From NCBI RefSeq assembly GCF_026339955.1, contig NZ_JAPEPW010000001.1, positions 6,717,001 through 6,781,000 of the forward strand: a stretch of 64,000 bases of DNA, given 5' to 3'. Within the stretch, counting starts at the first letter, position 1. Every line of letters starts with the position of its first letter. A program made the translations under genes and the position numbers. Shown here piece after piece: positions 43,370 through 52,270 of the stretch. The notes beneath the pieces are model-generated. The model worked only from the letters and a program-made list of their open reading frames with translations, made no database searches and was not told where the DNA came from. Source of the stretch: Streptomyces sp. NBC_01549 (GTDB taxonomy: Bacteria > Actinomycetota > Actinomycetes > Streptomycetales > Streptomycetaceae).

Positions 43370-44016
43370 TGAACCGGCCGGGTCCGCTCGCCCTGCTGCA
43401 CACCTCGCCCCTGCACATCCCCGTCTTCGACGCGCTGCGCGACGAGGACCACCAGGGGCTGGAACTGCGGCACCTGGTGGACGAGGAGCTGTTGGCCCGG
43501 GCCCGGCGCGAGAGCCCGGCCGCGGTGGCCGGTGAGGTACGGGCGGCGCTCGACCGGGCCGTCGCGGACGGGGCGCATGCCGTGCTGTGCACCTGCTCGA
43601 CCATCGGCGCCGTCGCCGAACAGGCGGGCGCCGGGGTACCCGTGCTCCGGGTGGACCGTCCGATGGCCGCCGCCGCGGTGGCAGCGGGCTCCCGTGTGGT
43701 GGTCATGGCGACGTCGGAGAGCACCTTCGGGCCGACGGTCGCCCTCGTCGAGGAGGAGGCCCGCGGCGCCGGGCGCTCCGTACAGGTCCGTACCCTGCTG
43801 GTCGACGGGGCGTGGGCCCGTTTCGAGGCGGGCGACATCGACGGCTACGTCCGTGAGGTGGCGGCGGCCGCCGACTCGGTCACCGACGCCGACGCGATCG
43901 TCCTCGCCCAGGCGTCCATGGCCCCGGCCGAGCGGCTGACCACGACCGCGGTTCCGGTGCTGTCCAGCCCCCGCCCGGGGCTCGCGGCCGGCGCGGACGC
44001 GGTGCGCCACGGGTAG
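43369..44016 (+). CDS. Asp/Glu/hydantoin racemase-like protein
   Basis: A 215-residue protein of the aspartate/glutamate racemase fold. The first catalytic Cys position is visible in VLCTCSTIGAVAE, followed by a Rossmann-like repeat (SRVVVMATSESTFGPTVAL). The second Cys expected near the C-terminus (usually in a C-x-G/S loop around AIVLAQASMA) is absent and reads Ala/Ser. A classical two-Cys racemase mechanism is therefore doubtful; it may act as a decarboxylase- or lyase-type relative. It is translationally coupled to the GNAT gene. Confidence 0.75.
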   Translation: MNRPGPLALLHTSPLHIPVFDALRDEDHQGLELRHLVDEELLARARRESPAAVAGEVRAALDRAVADGAHAVLCTCSTIGAVAEQAGAGVPVLRVDRPMAAAAVAAGSRVVVMATSESTFGPTVALVEEEARGAGRSVQVRTLLVDGAWARFEAGDIDGYVREVAAAADSVTDADAIVLAQASMAPAERLTTTAVPVLSSPRPGLAAGADAVRHG

Positions 44017-44143
44017 ACGGGAAGCCGGGTCCGTCTGGTCCAACCGGTCCGCACCCCGTGCGCGCCGGGGTGACTGGGGGAGCGGTGGCCGGGTACGCGT
44101 GGGACAAGTCCAGGGCCGACGTATCGACTGGCTGGAGGACACC

Positions 44144-44404
44144 ATGACGCATCCGAATCCTGATCCGGTGAAACCGGGCCCCACGCCCGGGCCGGGCCCC
44201 GACCGCCCGCAGCCTTTCCCGGAACCCCACCCCTTCCCGGACCCGACGCCGGACCCGGGTCCCCACCCCGAACCGAAGCCCACCCCTCCGCCGTCCCCGA
44301 TCCCGACCCCACCCGACCCCGAGCCGACCCCACCGAGCCCCGGCCCGGTGCCGCCGGGCCCCGAGCCGGTTCCGAACCCCGAACCGGGACCTCCGCTCAC
44401 GTGA
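44144..44404 (+). CDS. Small proline-rich protein
   Basis: An 86-residue protein that is almost half Pro, in an irregular P-x-P pattern with Glu, Asp, Gly and His (PEPHPFPDPTPDPGPHPEP). There is no signal peptide or membrane segment. GGAGG is five bases before the ATG, and codon usage fits a translated gene. No function can be assigned; extended polyproline segments of this kind act as spacers or binding ligands. Confidence 0.6.
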   Translation: MTHPNPDPVKPGPTPGPGPDRPQPFPEPHPFPDPTPDPGPHPEPKPTPPPSPIPTPPDPEPTPPSPGPVPPGPEPVPNPEPGPPLT

Positions 44405-44439
44405 ACAGCCGGGCAAACGGGTGAGACGAGGGCACGCAA

Positions 44440-44479
44440 GAGGCCGTCACGCCCCGGGTTCTCGGGATGTGACGGCCTC
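44440..44479. terminator. Bidirectional terminator between the proline-rich gene and gnd
   Basis: A perfect 11-bp inverted repeat, GAGGCCGTCAC (44440-44450) and GTGACGGCCTC (44469-44479), lies between two convergent genes. The arms are GC-rich and the loop contains a smaller GC dyad, a typical Streptomyces terminator without a T-run. Confidence 0.75.
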
Positions 44480-44506
44480 GGCGGCGCGGAATGCCCGTGC
44501 GCCTGC

Positions 44507-45946
44507 CTACGCCTCGACCTCCGACCGGTCGCCGCCCCACAGGGTGTGGAACGAGCCCTCCCGGTCGACGCGCCGATACGTGTGCGCCCCGAAGAAGTCC
44601 CGCTGCCCCTGCGTCAGGGCGGCGGGCAGCCGCTCTGCGCGCAGCGCGTCGTAGTAGGCGAGGGCCGCGGAGAAACCGGGTGCGGGCACGCCCTGGCGGG
44701 TGGCGGCCACCAGGACCTCGCGCCAGTCGTCCTGCGCCGCCGCGATCTCCCGTGCGAACGTCTCGTCGGACAGCAGGCTCGGCAGATCGGGCCGGGCGTC
44801 GTACGCGGCGCGGATCCGGTCCAGGAAGGCCGCCCGGATGATGCAGCCGCCGCGCCAGATCGAGGCGATGGCACCGAGGTCGATGTCCCAGTCGTACTGG
44901 TCGCTGCCCGCGCTGATCTCGTGGAAGCCCTGCGTGTACGACACGATCTTCGAGGCGTACAGCGCCTGCTCCACCCGGTCCGCGAAGGCCCCCGCCTCCG
45001 ACTCACCGAGCGGCTTCGCCTTGGGGCCCGCGAGCCCCCGGGAGGCGGCGCGCAGGTCGGCGTGTCCGGACAGCGAGCGGGCGAAGACCGCCTCCGCGAT
45101 GCCGGACACCGGGACGCCCAGGTCCAGCGCGATCTGCACGGTCCAGCGGCCCGTGCCCTTCTGCTCCGCGCGGTCCTGGACCACGTCCACGAACGGCTTG
45201 CCCGTCGCCGCGTCCACGTGCGACAGGACCTCCGCCGTGATCTCGATCAGGTAGGAGTCGAGCCGGCCGGTGTTCCAGGTGCGGAAGATGTCGGCGATCT
45301 GGGCGGGGGAGTATCCGGCGACATCGCGCAGCAGCTGGTAGGCCTCGCCGATCAGCTGCATGTCGGCGTACTCGATGCCGTTGTGCACCATCTTCACGAA
45401 GTGCCCGGCCCCGTCGGGACCGCAGTGGGTCACACAGGGAGAGCTGTCCGGCGCCTTGGCGGAGATCTTCTCCAGCATCGGACCGAGCGAGGCGTACGAC
45501 TCCTTCGAGCCGCCCGGCATGATGCTCGGACCGTTCAGCGCGCCCTCCTCGCCGCCGGAGACGCCCGTACCGACGAAGTGGATGCCCTGACCCCGCAGGT
45601 CGCGCTCCCGGCGCCGGGTGTCCTCGAAGTGCGCGTTGCCACCGTCGATGATCATGTCGCCGGGCTCCAGGAGCGGGGCGAACTCCTGGATCACCGCGTC
45701 GGTCGGCTCACCGGCCTTCACCATGATCATCAGACGTCGCGGCCGCTCGAGCGCCTCGACGAACTCCTTCGCGGTCTCCGTCGACACGAAGTCGCCCTCG
45801 TGGCCGAATTCCTCCACCAGCGCGTGCGTCCGGGCCGAGGTCCTGTTGTGCACGGCGACCGTGTAGCCGTTGCGTGCGAAGTTGCGGGCGAGATTGCGCC
45901 CCATGACCGCGAGACCCGTGACGCCGATCTGGGCTGACTTGCTCAT
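44507..45946 (-). CDS. gnd: 6-phosphogluconate dehydrogenase, decarboxylating (NADP+)
   Basis: A 479-residue 6-phosphogluconate dehydrogenase. It converts 6-phosphogluconate to ribulose 5-phosphate, CO2 and NADPH in the oxidative pentose phosphate pathway. The NADP-binding site is GLAVMGRNLARNFARNGYTV, the substrate site includes GTGVSGGEEGALNGPSIMPG, and the catalytic Lys/Asn stretch is HFVKMVHNGIEYADMQL. The C-terminal dimer region ends with NAL-type motifs (QRDFFGAHTYRRVDREGSFH). The length matches the long bacterial form. AGGAG is eight bases upstream of the ATG. Confidence 0.96.
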   Translation of the reverse strand: MSKSAQIGVTGLAVMGRNLARNFARNGYTVAVHNRTSARTHALVEEFGHEGDFVSTETAKEFVEALERPRRLMIMVKAGEPTDAVIQEFAPLLEPGDMIIDGGNAHFEDTRRRERDLRGQGIHFVGTGVSGGEEGALNGPSIMPGGSKESYASLGPMLEKISAKAPDSSPCVTHCGPDGAGHFVKMVHNGIEYADMQLIGEAYQLLRDVAGYSPAQIADIFRTWNTGRLDSYLIEITAEVLSHVDAATGKPFVDVVQDRAEQKGTGRWTVQIALDLGVPVSGIAEAVFARSLSGHADLRAASRGLAGPKAKPLGESEAGAFADRVEQALYASKIVSYTQGFHEISAGSDQYDWDIDLGAIASIWRGGCIIRAAFLDRIRAAYDARPDLPSLLSDETFAREIAAAQDDWREVLVAATRQGVPAPGFSAALAYYDALRAERLPAALTQGQRDFFGAHTYRRVDREGSFHTLWGGDRSEVEA

Positions 45947-46100
45947 ACGGTTGGCTCCTAAGAGATCCGGTAAGAGGTCCCGGTATTGGTGGGTATCGGT
46001 CGGTGTCGCTGCTGTCGGTGGTTCTGCCGTTCCTGTTCGTCAGTATTCCTCCGGCCATCCTGACGCGTCGGTGAGGGGTACGCAGAGGAACGACCCGCCG

Positions 46101-46135
46101 TGCGCCCCGGGCGGCGGGGCGGCGCCCGGGGCGCA
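46101..46135. terminator. Strong hairpin upstream of the Rpf-like gene
   Basis: A perfect 12-bp inverted repeat, TGCGCCCCGGGC (46101-46112) and GCCCGGGGCGCA (46124-46135), with an 11-base G-rich loop. It lies between the divergent gnd and Rpf-like genes, upstream of the likely promoter at 46156-46185. It could insulate the two units or serve as a regulator site. It is too far from any stop codon on either strand to be an ordinary operon terminator. Confidence 0.5.
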
Positions 46136-46155
46136 CAGCACGGCCGATTGCGCTC

Positions 46156-46185
46156 TTGTCATGGCCTGTTCGCGGCGTTTACTTT
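46156..46185 (+). promoter_or_regulatory. Candidate promoter of the Rpf-like gene
   Basis: TTGTCA (46156-46161) and TACTTT (46180-46185) are separated by 18 bases and would start transcription about 28 bases before the ATG at 46220, with GAGGGGG as the ribosome site. It agrees moderately with a principal-sigma promoter. The c-di-AMP (ydaO-type) riboswitch that precedes some Streptomyces rpf genes does not fit in so short a leader and was not recognised. Confidence 0.4.
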
Positions 46186-46219
46186 TGCCGCTCCTGACGC
46201 ATGTCGAGGGGGCTCCCAC

Positions 46220-47419
46220 ATGGCCGTACGCGGTCGGCACCGCCGGTATCAGCCGAACAGGATCAACCGCGCCTCACTCACCGTCACGGCGGGCGGCGCC
46301 GGAATGGCACTCCCGCTGATCGGCACCAGCGTCGCGCACGCGGCCGACGTGGACACCTGGAACAAGGTCGCCGCCTGCGAGTCCACCGACAACTGGAGCA
46401 TCAACACCGGCAACGGCTACTACGGCGGACTGCAGTTCACCCAGTCCACCTGGGAGGCGTACGGGGGTCAGGTCTACGCCCAGCGCGCGGATCAGGCCAC
46501 CAAGGACCAGCAGATCGCCATCGCCGAGAAGGTACTCAAGGGCCAGGGGCCCGGTGCCTGGCCGGTCTGTTCGGTGCGCGCCGGTCTCACCAGGGGCGCA
46601 GGCACTCCCGACATCGCCCCGGCAGCCGAGCGGACCGGCACCGAGTCCGGCACCTCGCCCCGGACCGGTAAGCGCTCCGTTCGCGACGTCCAGCCGCAGA
46701 CCACGCCCCAGTCGCGGGCCGGGACCGCCGAGATGTACACCGTGGTCCACGGCGACACACTCTCCGGCATAGCGGGATCCCGCCACGTACAGGGCGGCTG
46801 GCAGGGGTTGTACGACGCGAACCGCGCGACCGTCGGCTCCGACCCGGACCTGATCCTCCCCGGCCAGCGGCTGAACCTGCGGGGCAAGGGCCAGACGCCG
46901 GTACACACCGAGAGCACTCCCTCGTCCACGTCGAAGAAGGCGAAGACCTCCGGCAAGACCTCTTCGCACAAGACGTCCTCGCACAAGACGTCCTCGGACA
47001 CCGCCAAGAAGACCGACACGCTCGTCGCCCCCGTGCACGCCGCGACCGGCACGCCCTACCGCGCCGCCGGGGCGTCCTGGTCGAAGGGCTACCACACGGG
47101 CGTCGACTTCCCCGTGCCCACCGGCACCTCCGTGAAGGCGGTCGCCGCGGGCCAGATCGTCAGCGCGGGTTGGGGCGGCTCGTTCGGTTACCAGGTGGTG
47201 ATCCGGCACGCCGACGGCCGGTACACCCAGTACGCCCATCTGTCGGCGATCTCGGTGAAGGACGGGCAGAGCGTGGTCGGCGGACAGCGCATCGGCCGCT
47301 CCGGCTCCACAGGCAACAGCACGGGCCCGCATCTGCACTTCGAGGTGCGGACGGGACCCGGTTTCGGTACGGACATCGACCCGGTCGCCTATCTGAGGGC
47401 GGGCGGCCTCAGGATTTGA
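46220..47419 (+). CDS. Secreted cell-wall protein: Rpf-like transglycosylase, LysM and M23 peptidase
   Basis: A 399-residue secreted protein. A signal sequence with twin Arg-rich N-region ends near VAHAADV (residue ~43). Then comes a resuscitation-promoting-factor type transglycosylase domain (WNKVAACESTDNWSINTGNG; GGLQFTQSTWEAYGG), a LysM domain (YTVVHGDTLSGIAGS; DLILPGQRLNL), a Lys/Ser/Thr linker with short repeats (KTSSHKTSS), and a LytM/M23 endopeptidase with HTGVDFPVPTGTSV, VIRHADGRYTQYAHLS and GPHLHFEV zinc ligands. It should cut peptidoglycan in both glycan and peptide, which fits spore germination or growth. Its end overlaps the convergent DMT gene by 11 bases. Confidence 0.92.
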   Translation: MAVRGRHRRYQPNRINRASLTVTAGGAGMALPLIGTSVAHAADVDTWNKVAACESTDNWSINTGNGYYGGLQFTQSTWEAYGGQVYAQRADQATKDQQIAIAEKVLKGQGPGAWPVCSVRAGLTRGAGTPDIAPAAERTGTESGTSPRTGKRSVRDVQPQTTPQSRAGTAEMYTVVHGDTLSGIAGSRHVQGGWQGLYDANRATVGSDPDLILPGQRLNLRGKGQTPVHTESTPSSTSKKAKTSGKTSSHKTSSHKTSSDTAKKTDTLVAPVHAATGTPYRAAGASWSKGYHTGVDFPVPTGTSVKAVAAGQIVSAGWGGSFGYQVVIRHADGRYTQYAHLSAISVKDGQSVVGGQRIGRSGSTGNSTGPHLHFEVRTGPGFGTDIDPVAYLRAGGLRI

Positions 47420-48749
47420 CGCGTGTGCGGTGGTGGTCCAGGAGGGGTGTCGCCACCACGTAGGGCCCGCACAGGGGTCCGAAATAGGCCAGCGGGGGCG
47501 GCGCGTCCTCCTCGGACGACTCGAGCGAGTCGGAAGAGCCGGACGCGCTCTCCGCGGCCCCCACCGTCACCGGAGCCGGTACGAAGACGTCCTCGCCGCG
47601 GTCGGCGCCGAATCCGTCTCCGAGACTCGCGCCGAACCCATCTTCGAGACCCGCGCCGAATCCGTCTCCGACAGCCGCGCCGAACCCATCTTCGAGACCC
47701 GCGCCGAACGCCTCCCCGAGATCCGAGCCGAACGCCTCCCCGAGACCCACCAACGCTTCCCCGCGGTCCGCGACCGTCGCGGCCTCGTGGACCGGTCCCG
47801 TGGACTGCTCCGGCAGCGCGGTGAGCAGCAGTGCCTCGAACGCGGAGTCCGGCGTGGCCGGTTCCGGCTCGGGCTCGGCCACCGCGGCGGCGGGTGCCGC
47901 GACCTCGGCGGTGTGCCGGGCGCTGCCGATCTGCTCGGTCGTGAGCAGGATCAGACCGCCCGCCGCGACGACTCCGCAGGCCAGCGCGAGCACGGTGCCC
48001 GTCTCGCCGTAGCGGAAGGTCTCGCCGAACATCGTGATGCCGACGGCGGCGGCCACGACGGGGTTGACGACCGTCAGCGTGGCCAGCGGCGCCGCGAGTC
48101 CGCCGCCCCGGTAGGAGGCCTGCGACAGCATCATCCCGGCCGTCGCGAAGACGCCTATGAGGGCGAGGCTGGGCAGGTCGGAGAGCGACACCTGGTGCGA
48201 CCAGTCCACCGCGACGGTCTTGGTGAACACCGAGGACATGCTGAAGGCTATGCCCGCGCCCACCGCGAGCATCACGCTGCGCACGGCCGGGTGCCGGTGC
48301 GCGGCGCGTCCCGCCACCATGAACGCCACCACCGCGCCACCGGACACCACGGCCAGGACCGTGCGCTGAGCGGTGCTCAGGGACTGCGAATCGGCCGAGC
48401 CGACCAGCGCGAGCAGGACCGCGAGCCCCACCGTCGCCATGATCGCGCCGCGCCAGGCGGTCGCCCCGGCCCTGCGGCCGACGAAGACGGCCGCCATGGG
48501 GAGCGCGAACACGATGGTCAGCGCGCCCAGCGGCTGCACCAGGCTCAGCGGGCCGTAAGCGAGCGCCACCACGTGCAGCACCCCACCCAGACCGTTCAGA
48601 GCGACGGCCGCCCACCAACTCGGCCGGCGCAGCGGCGCGTACGTCTGGTCGGGAGAGGTCAGCGCGACCTGCTCCTGGACGATCGCGCCGCCCGCGTACG
48701 CAACGGCGGAGACGAACGAGAGCAGGACGGACAGCGCGAGCGCGCTCAT
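47409..48749 (-). CDS. DMT/EamA-type multipass membrane protein with repetitive C-terminal tail
   Basis: A 446-residue protein from the ATG at 48749, which has AGGAGG six bases upstream. The first ~280 residues have about nine hydrophobic segments (LSVLLSFVSAVAYAGGAIVQ; GPLSLVQPLGALTIVFALPM; GLAAPLATLTVVNPVVAAAV) typical of the EamA/DUF6 drug-metabolite transporter fold in its actinobacterial form. The cytoplasmic C-terminal tail (about 290-446) is acidic and contains six 8-residue repeats of the type GLEDGFGA, encoded by a 24-bp tandem repeat. The substrate is unknown. The tail repeats are an unusual addition for the family. Confidence 0.8.
   Translation of the reverse strand: MSALALSVLLSFVSAVAYAGGAIVQEQVALTSPDQTYAPLRRPSWWAAVALNGLGGVLHVVALAYGPLSLVQPLGALTIVFALPMAAVFVGRRAGATAWRGAIMATVGLAVLLALVGSADSQSLSTAQRTVLAVVSGGAVVAFMVAGRAAHRHPAVRSVMLAVGAGIAFSMSSVFTKTVAVDWSHQVSLSDLPSLALIGVFATAGMMLSQASYRGGGLAAPLATLTVVNPVVAAAVGITMFGETFRYGETGTVLALACGVVAAGGLILLTTEQIGSARHTAEVAAPAAAVAEPEPEPATPDSAFEALLLTALPEQSTGPVHEAATVADRGEALVGLGEAFGSDLGEAFGAGLEDGFGAAVGDGFGAGLEDGFGASLGDGFGADRGEDVFVPAPVTVGAAESASGSSDSLESSEEDAPPPLAYFGPLCGPYVVATPLLDHHRTRVKS
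47606..47749. repeat. 24-bp tandem repeat, six copies, inside the DMT gene
   Basis: Six consecutive 24-bp units begin at 47606, 47630, 47654, 47678, 47702 and 47726. Units 2 and 4 are identical, and units 1 and 3 differ at a few bases. On the minus strand they encode Gly-Leu-Glu-Asp-Gly-Phe-Gly-Ala-type octapeptides. The unit length is a multiple of three, so copy-number change would keep the frame. Confidence 0.85.
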
Positions 48750-48977
48750 GAGTCCCTCCTCTGCGTGCGGCGGGGGCGCTGTGCCCGGCGCGGCGAACGG
48801 TCGGCCTTCATACTCACTACGATGCCTCGCGCATCCCTTCACGTCGTCGTACCTGAGCAGGCAATGAGTCGTACTGCCGATGGAGTACGACTCGCCCCAT
48901 GTCCTCCCCTGGGTGGGCGACATGAGGAGGAGACCCTCCGGTGAGAACCCCTAGGGGGCTTGGTACTACTGGTTTTC

Positions 48978-49721
48978 GTGGACCTCGATCCGGAACTCGC
49001 GGCGCTCGGCTCGCTCGGCGGCTTCTTCGTACTACGCACCGGCGTACCGCCGCGCGCCCCGCTGCCGACGCTCGCACAGGCGTACGCGTCCCCCCGGGAC
49101 GATGATCCCAGAGATGTTTCGTCGGATCCTCTGAATTTTCGCGTCCGGAAGGTCTCGGCGAGCCTGCGGGCGCCCGAGGCCCGGATCGCGGTCTCGGTGG
49201 CGCAGCAGGGCCTCGCGGCCCGTCTGTGGTCGGTCTCGCTCGGTGCCGCCGCGCTGTACGGGCGGCTGCCCGACCTCGATCCAGGACTGCTGCGGTGGGA
49301 TCCGGACGGCAGCGCTCCGGACGACCTGTGGCTGTCCGAGGTACGCGCCCTGCCCGTGGCGGCGATAGGAGAGGTCGTACGAGACGGCCACCTCGCCCCG
49401 CTGGCGACGGCTCTGCGCTCCCGATACCGCATGTCGGAGGCCCTGTTGTGGGGGAACGCGGGCTCGGCGCTCGCGGGTGCCTGGCGTCAGCTGCACCGCT
49501 GGGCCGAGGTCAACGGCCGTACGGACGTGGCCGATCGGGCCCGGGCCCTTGCCGCCGACCTGTTCACGCATCCCGACCTGTCCGCGACCGTCGACCCCCG
49601 GACCCTGCGCCGCCGCAGCTGCTGCCTCTACTACCGCCTCCCCGGCGGCGGCCTCTGCGGCGACTGCTGCTTCGACCGCCCGCCGGAGCGGACGCGGGGC
49701 AGAGCCCCGGGCCGCCGCTGA
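48978..49721 (+). CDS. FhuF-like (2Fe-2S)-binding protein
   Basis: A 247-residue protein from the GTG at 48978. No good ribosome site precedes it, so the start is provisional. The C-terminus carries the FhuF-type cluster motif RRSCCLYYRLPGGGLCGDCC: two adjacent Cys, then C-x2-C. The upstream region (LSLGAAALYGRLPDLD; LLWGNAGSALAGAWR) matches the FhuF/siderophore-interacting ferric reductase layout. Such proteins reduce ferric siderophores in the cytoplasm. It is divergent from the DMT gene and 81 bp before glgA. Confidence 0.8.
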   Translation: MDLDPELAALGSLGGFFVLRTGVPPRAPLPTLAQAYASPRDDDPRDVSSDPLNFRVRKVSASLRAPEARIAVSVAQQGLAARLWSVSLGAAALYGRLPDLDPGLLRWDPDGSAPDDLWLSEVRALPVAAIGEVVRDGHLAPLATALRSRYRMSEALLWGNAGSALAGAWRQLHRWAEVNGRTDVADRARALAADLFTHPDLSATVDPRTLRRRSCCLYYRLPGGGLCGDCCFDRPPERTRGRAPGRR

Positions 49722-49802
49722 GAACGGCGGTCTTCCCCAGGCGTCCCTTCTGGGTGACCATGAAGGGCACCAGCCGGTATCCGGTACGACGGGGGGCTCT
49801 GC

Positions 49803-50954
49803 GTGCGAGTGGGACTGCTGACCCGGGAGTACCCGCCGGACGTGTACGGCGGCGCGGGCGTCCATGTAGAGTTCCTCGCACGGGAGTTGCGGACCCTCAC
49901 GGACCTGGACGTGCACTGCTGGGGCGAGGGCGCCGCGGGCGGCGTCGTACGCCACCGGTCCTGGTCCTCGCTCGACGGCGCCAACGACGCGCTGCGCACG
50001 TTCTCCGTGGACCTCGCCATGGCCGCCGCCGTCGAAGGCCGCGAACTCGTCCACTCGCACACCTGGTACGCCAACCTGGCCGGCCACTTCGGCAAGCTTC
50101 TGTACGGCATCCCGCACATCATGACCGCCCACTCCCTGGAGCCGCTGCGCCCCTGGAAGGCCGAGCAGCTCGGCGGCGGCTACGCCCTGTCCAGCTGGGC
50201 CGAGCGCACCGCCATCGAGGCCGCCGACACCGTCATCGCCGTCTCCGGCGCCATGCGGGAGGACATCCTCACCTGCTATCCCGCCCTGGATCCGGCCAAG
50301 GTGCGCGTCGTGCACAACGGCATCGACACCGCCCTCTACCAGCCGGACCACGGCACGGACGTCCTCGAGCGCCTCGGCATCGACACCGCCCGCCCCTACG
50401 TGCTGTTCGTCGGCCGCATCACCCGCCAGAAGGGCGTGCCCCACCTGCTGCGCGCGGTACGGGACATCGATCCGGCCGTCCAGGTGGTGCTGTGCGCGGG
50501 CGCCCCCGACACCCCCGAGATCGACCGGGAGTTCCGTGACCTGTTCCAGGAACTGAGTGGCGTACGCCAGGGGCTGCACTGGATCCCGCAGATGCTGCCC
50601 CGGCCGGACGTCGTCCAACTCCTCACGCACGCCGCCGTCTTCGTCTGCCCCTCGGTGTACGAGCCGCTCGGCATCGTCAACCTGGAGGCGATGGCCTGCG
50701 GAACGGCCGTGGTGGCGTCCCGGGTCGGTGGGATACCCGAGGTGGTCGAGGACGGTGTGACGGGTGTTCTGGTGCCGGTCGAGGAGAACTTCGAGGCGGG
50801 TCTGGCGCTCGCCCTCGACTCCGTGCTCGCCGACCCCCAGGCCGCCCGGCGGATGGGCGAGGCCGGACGGGAGCGCGCGGTAAGGGAGTTCGGATGGGAC
50901 GCGGTGGCCCGGCGGACCGTCCAGCTTTACGAGGAAGTCCTCAAACCGGGGTAA
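49803..50954 (+). CDS. glgA: Glycogen synthase, actinobacterial GT4 type (maltose-1-phosphate synthase)
   Basis: A 383-residue GT4 glycosyltransferase. The N-terminal Gly loop is TREYPPDVYGGAGVHVEFLA. The C-terminal nucleotide-sugar part has LFVGRITRQKGVPHLLRAV and the E-x7-E motif in PSVYEPLGIVNLEAMACG. This actinobacterial class, annotated as glycogen synthase, has been shown in mycobacteria (GlgM) to make alpha-maltose 1-phosphate from ADP-glucose. It is followed 80 bp downstream by glgC in the same direction, so donor synthesis and use are encoded together. Confidence 0.92.
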   Translation: MRVGLLTREYPPDVYGGAGVHVEFLARELRTLTDLDVHCWGEGAAGGVVRHRSWSSLDGANDALRTFSVDLAMAAAVEGRELVHSHTWYANLAGHFGKLLYGIPHIMTAHSLEPLRPWKAEQLGGGYALSSWAERTAIEAADTVIAVSGAMREDILTCYPALDPAKVRVVHNGIDTALYQPDHGTDVLERLGIDTARPYVLFVGRITRQKGVPHLLRAVRDIDPAVQVVLCAGAPDTPEIDREFRDLFQELSGVRQGLHWIPQMLPRPDVVQLLTHAAVFVCPSVYEPLGIVNLEAMACGTAVVASRVGGIPEVVEDGVTGVLVPVEENFEAGLALALDSVLADPQAARRMGEAGRERAVREFGWDAVARRTVQLYEEVLKPG

Positions 50955-51034
50955 CCATCGGACAGGTGTAGTTCAGCGACGGGGCCGGCCCGGCACAGCG
51001 GGCGCGGCTCGACCGGGCTTAGAGGGGCGGCGGC

Positions 51035-52255
51035 ATGCGGCGCGGTGGACCTTCGGTGCTGGGAATCGTACTTGCGGGTGGAGAGGGCAAACGGCTCATG
51101 CCCCTCACCGCGGACCGCGCGAAACCCGCGGTCACCTTCGGCGGGACGTACCGCCTGGTGGACTTCGTGCTCTCCAATCTCGTCAACGCCGACATCCTGC
51201 GCATCTGCGTCCTGACGCAGTACAAGTCGCACTCCCTGGACCGCCATGTGACCACGACCTGGCGGATGTCGAGCCTGCTCGGCAACTACGTCACACCGGT
51301 CCCGGCCCAGCAGCGGCTCGGCCCGCGCTGGTACCTGGGCAGCGCGGACGCGATCCTGCAGTCCCTCAACCTCGTGCACGACGAACGGCCCGACTACATC
51401 GCGGTGTTCGGCGCCGACCACGTCTACCGCATGGACCCGCGGCAGATGCTGGCCCAGCACATCGAGGGCGGTGCGGGTGTGACGGTGGCCGGGATACGAG
51501 TGCCGCGCGCCGAGTCCTCCTCCTTCGGGGTCATCAGCCCCGGCTCCGACGGACAGACCGTGCAGGGCTTCCTGGAGAAGCCCGCCGACCCGCCGGGCCT
51601 GCCAGACGACCCCGAGTGCGTCTTCGCCTCGATGGGCAACTACATCTTCACCACCAAGGCTCTGGTGGAGGCGCTCCAGCGGGACGCCGAGGACGCGCAC
51701 TCGGTGCACGACATGGGCGGATCGATTCTGCCCATGCTCACCGACCGGGGCGAGGCGCAGCTCTACGACTTCAGCGACAACCACGTGCCCGGTGAGACCA
51801 CCCGAGACCAGGGCTACTGGCGTGACGTGGGCACCCTCGACGCCTACTACGACGCCCACATGGACCTGATCGCCGAACGCCCCGCCTTCAACCTCTACAA
51901 CCGCAGCTGGCCCATCTACACCAGTTCCGGGCAGCTCTCCCCGGCGAGATTCAACGCCGGGGGCATCGCCGGCGAGTCGATCGTCAGCGCGGGCAGTCTG
52001 ATCCGGGGGCAGGTCACGCGGTCCGTGCTCTCGCCGGGTGTCGTGGTCGACCCGGGAGCCGTCGTCCAGGGCTCGATCCTGCACGACAACGTCCACATAG
52101 GGCGGGGCGCGGTGGTGCGGGGCGCGGTCCTCGACAAGAACGTCGAGGTGCCGCCGGGTGCGACGATCGGCGTCAACCCCGAGCGGGACGCGGATCTCTA
52201 CACGGTCTCCAAGGGCGGGGTGATCGCACTGGGGAAGGGCCGGATCGTGTCGTAG
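51035..52255 (+). CDS. glgC: Glucose-1-phosphate adenylyltransferase
   Basis: A 406-residue ADP-glucose pyrophosphorylase. It makes ADP-glucose from ATP and glucose 1-phosphate. The nucleotide site is LGIVLAGGEGKRLMPLTADR, the substrate and regulatory stretch is AKPAVTFGGTYRLVDFVLSN, and the catalytic Asp lies in YIAVFGADHVYRMDP. A left-handed beta-helix C-terminus (LSPGVVVDPGAVVQGSIL) completes the fold. It is followed by a 13-bp-stem terminator at 52271. Confidence 0.95.
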   Translation: MRRGGPSVLGIVLAGGEGKRLMPLTADRAKPAVTFGGTYRLVDFVLSNLVNADILRICVLTQYKSHSLDRHVTTTWRMSSLLGNYVTPVPAQQRLGPRWYLGSADAILQSLNLVHDERPDYIAVFGADHVYRMDPRQMLAQHIEGGAGVTVAGIRVPRAESSSFGVISPGSDGQTVQGFLEKPADPPGLPDDPECVFASMGNYIFTTKALVEALQRDAEDAHSVHDMGGSILPMLTDRGEAQLYDFSDNHVPGETTRDQGYWRDVGTLDAYYDAHMDLIAERPAFNLYNRSWPIYTSSGQLSPARFNAGGIAGESIVSAGSLIRGQVTRSVLSPGVVVDPGAVVQGSILHDNVHIGRGAVVRGAVLDKNVEVPPGATIGVNPERDADLYTVSKGGVIALGKGRIVS

Positions 52256-52270
52256 CGGCCGGCGGTGACG

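Noticed and set aside
44144..44404. The proline-rich peptide as a RiPP or antimicrobial precursor
   Set aside because: It has no leader/core pattern, no Cys or Ser/Thr clusters and no modifying enzyme nearby.
46136..46219. A c-di-AMP riboswitch before the Rpf-like gene
   Set aside because: The likely leader is only about 28 bases long and none of the conserved riboswitch segments was seen.
47606..47749. Tandem 24-bp units as a CRISPR array
   Set aside because: There are no unique spacers; units abut directly, keep the reading frame and encode protein repeats.
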